A DNA stretch of 64,000 nt from Wolfiporia cocos (Eukaryota > Basidiomycota > Agaricomycetes > Polyporales > Phaeolaceae), in contig JACCLO010000004.1 of NCBI GenBank assembly GCA_029448655.1, positions 2,480,001 to 2,544,000 of the forward strand, given 5' to 3'. Both the position numbers and the translations under genes were made by a program. Each line of letters starts with the position of its first letter. The first letter of the stretch is position 1. This document shows, one piece after another, positions 63,156-64,000 of the stretch. Below the pieces are notes generated by a model, which ran no database searches, was not told the origin of the DNA, and saw only the letters and a program-made list of their open reading frames with translations.

Positions 63156-64000
63156 GAGGGAAGTCCACGGTCTTACCCTCCGAGAAAGCAGCACATGTAA
63201 TTACCTCGTTCGAGAAGAATCAATCCCTCTTCATCCCGGTAATCATGGCGCTGGCAAAACCCGTGAAGTGCAATGCACTAATCGACTCAGGAGCAATGTC
63301 GAACCTAATCCACAGCAGAGTGGTAGAAAAATACAAGGTGCCCACGCAACCCTTGAAGAACCCGATCATCGTCAAAAACGTTGACGGAACGGAAAACAAA
63401 GATGGGCGAATAGACCGAGAAGCCACCATACTACTACGATATCCAAAGACCCAGAAAACGCGAAAAGTCCGATTCCTCGTAGGATCAATCGGAACAGAAA
63501 ATATGATTCTAGGGTATGGATGGCTAAAAGATGAAAACCCCACAATCGACTGGAAGGACCAAACAGTCGATATACGATCGATACTAGGGGCAGAAGAAAA
63601 GAAACAGGAAGCCACAATCCGAATGGATACGGTGGAGATGGTAGTTGCCCCAGAAGGAAGAATTCCAACAAGGGGGACCCAAGAAGCTGCGGGGTATGAC
63701 CTTTACGCCGCAGAAGAAACCGAGATTCCCGCCGGAGGATGGAAACTCGTCTCCACAGGAGTAAAGATGAAGATCCCAAAGGGATCGTATGGAAGGCTGG
63801 CCGGACGATCGGGCAACACCCTCAGACACGGATTGGTAGTACAAGCCGGAATCATAGACTCAGACTACCGAGGAGACGTTGGAGCCATCGTCTTCAACTA
63901 CTCAGACAGAGCGCATAGAATTATCCCGGGCATGCGAATAGCCCAGATAATTTTCGAACGACACCTCGCCCCCGACATCGTAGAAGTCGAAGACCTAGAC
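63152..64000 (+). CDS. Protease-dUTPase of A2, 3' end outside window
   Basis: Same layout as A1: DSG protease, then dUTPase motifs 1-4 (AAGYDLYAA, GRLAGRSGN, AGIIDSDYRGDVG, GMRIAQIIF). The first ATG is 63245; the -1 site is at 63143-63149. The window ends just before the region of motif 5 and the second slip site. Confidence 0.88.

Larger units (their letters stand above)
60554..64000 (+). mobile_element. Chromovirus A2, 5' part, runs off the window
   Basis: 5' LTR 60554-61261 (708 bp) inserted in LTR C3. The left flank GATGG (60549-60553) is the presumed TSD. Internal sequence is collinear with A1 through Gag and most of the protease-dUTPase. High CpG and open frames indicate a recent copy. 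LTR and coding differences from A1 are small but more numerous than between the A1 LTRs. Confidence 0.92.

Overview
The window looks like nuclear DNA of a basidiomycete, probably an agaricomycete mushroom-forming or wood-decay fungus (Polyporales would fit). The reasons are dense short introns (about 43-68 nt, GT/AG, with CTNAY-like branch sites), basidiomycete-type protein families (DUF6533 membrane proteins, DUF6589 multigene family) and chromodomain Ty3/gypsy, copia-type and tyrosine-recombinase retroelements. No bacterial operon, rRNA gene, intact tRNA gene or CRISPR array is visible.

Positions 1-17.4 kb are the gene-bearing part. They hold a 5'-truncated Ser/Thr protein kinase (+), a C2-domain protein (+), an 824-aa serine/proline-rich protein of unknown function (-), a TMEM19/DUF92-type membrane protein (-), a head-to-head 1030-aa coiled-coil protein with a centrosomin-N-terminal-like motif (+), a nine-exon short-chain dehydrogenase (-), and a Pro/Thr-rich reading frame broken by one TGA (+). 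Exon maps were worked out by hand from splice signals, reading phase and family conservation.

Positions 17.4-64 kb are a repeat island built by successive nested insertions. From left to right it holds: an inverted-terminal-repeat element with decayed copia gag and LTR pieces; an old LTR inside a second copy of that element, itself carrying another LTR with a tRNA-like segment; one probably functional DUF6533 gene; a Mutator-like non-autonomous element with a 9-bp target duplication; a decayed DIRS-like element (gag, RT/RNase H, tyrosine recombinase); several solo LTRs with 5-bp target duplications, some nested in each other; a RecQ-type helicase pseudogene split by a solo LTR; an intron-containing fragment of the mitochondrial ATP synthase gamma gene; and a DUF6589 pseudogene whose two halves are now about 12.4 kb apart.

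That gap is filled mainly by a nearly intact Ty3/gypsy chromovirus (element A1, 45829-57396, 702-bp LTRs, TSD CGTGC), which carries a younger 3.1-kb non-autonomous LTR element (B, 698-bp LTRs, TSD CGAAT). A second copy of the chromovirus (A2) runs off the right edge. This family is the most interesting system here. It encodes Gag, a protease fused to a dUTPase, and Pol with a chromodomain, in three frames linked by two apparent -1 frameshift sites. The second site lies inside dUTPase motif 5, which is only complete after frameshifting. The Gag region also has an overlapping frame that A1/A2 substitutions suggest is the real coding frame. A 353-aa accessory ORF with two zinc knuckles follows Pol (split by B in A1). 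The primer-binding site is complementary to the predicted transcript 5' end, implying Tf1-like self-priming.

Old elements are poor in CpG and carry CGA-to-TGA nonsense changes. The young A and B elements remain CpG-rich. This fits methylation-driven or RIP-like C-to-T decay followed by a recent burst of new insertions.
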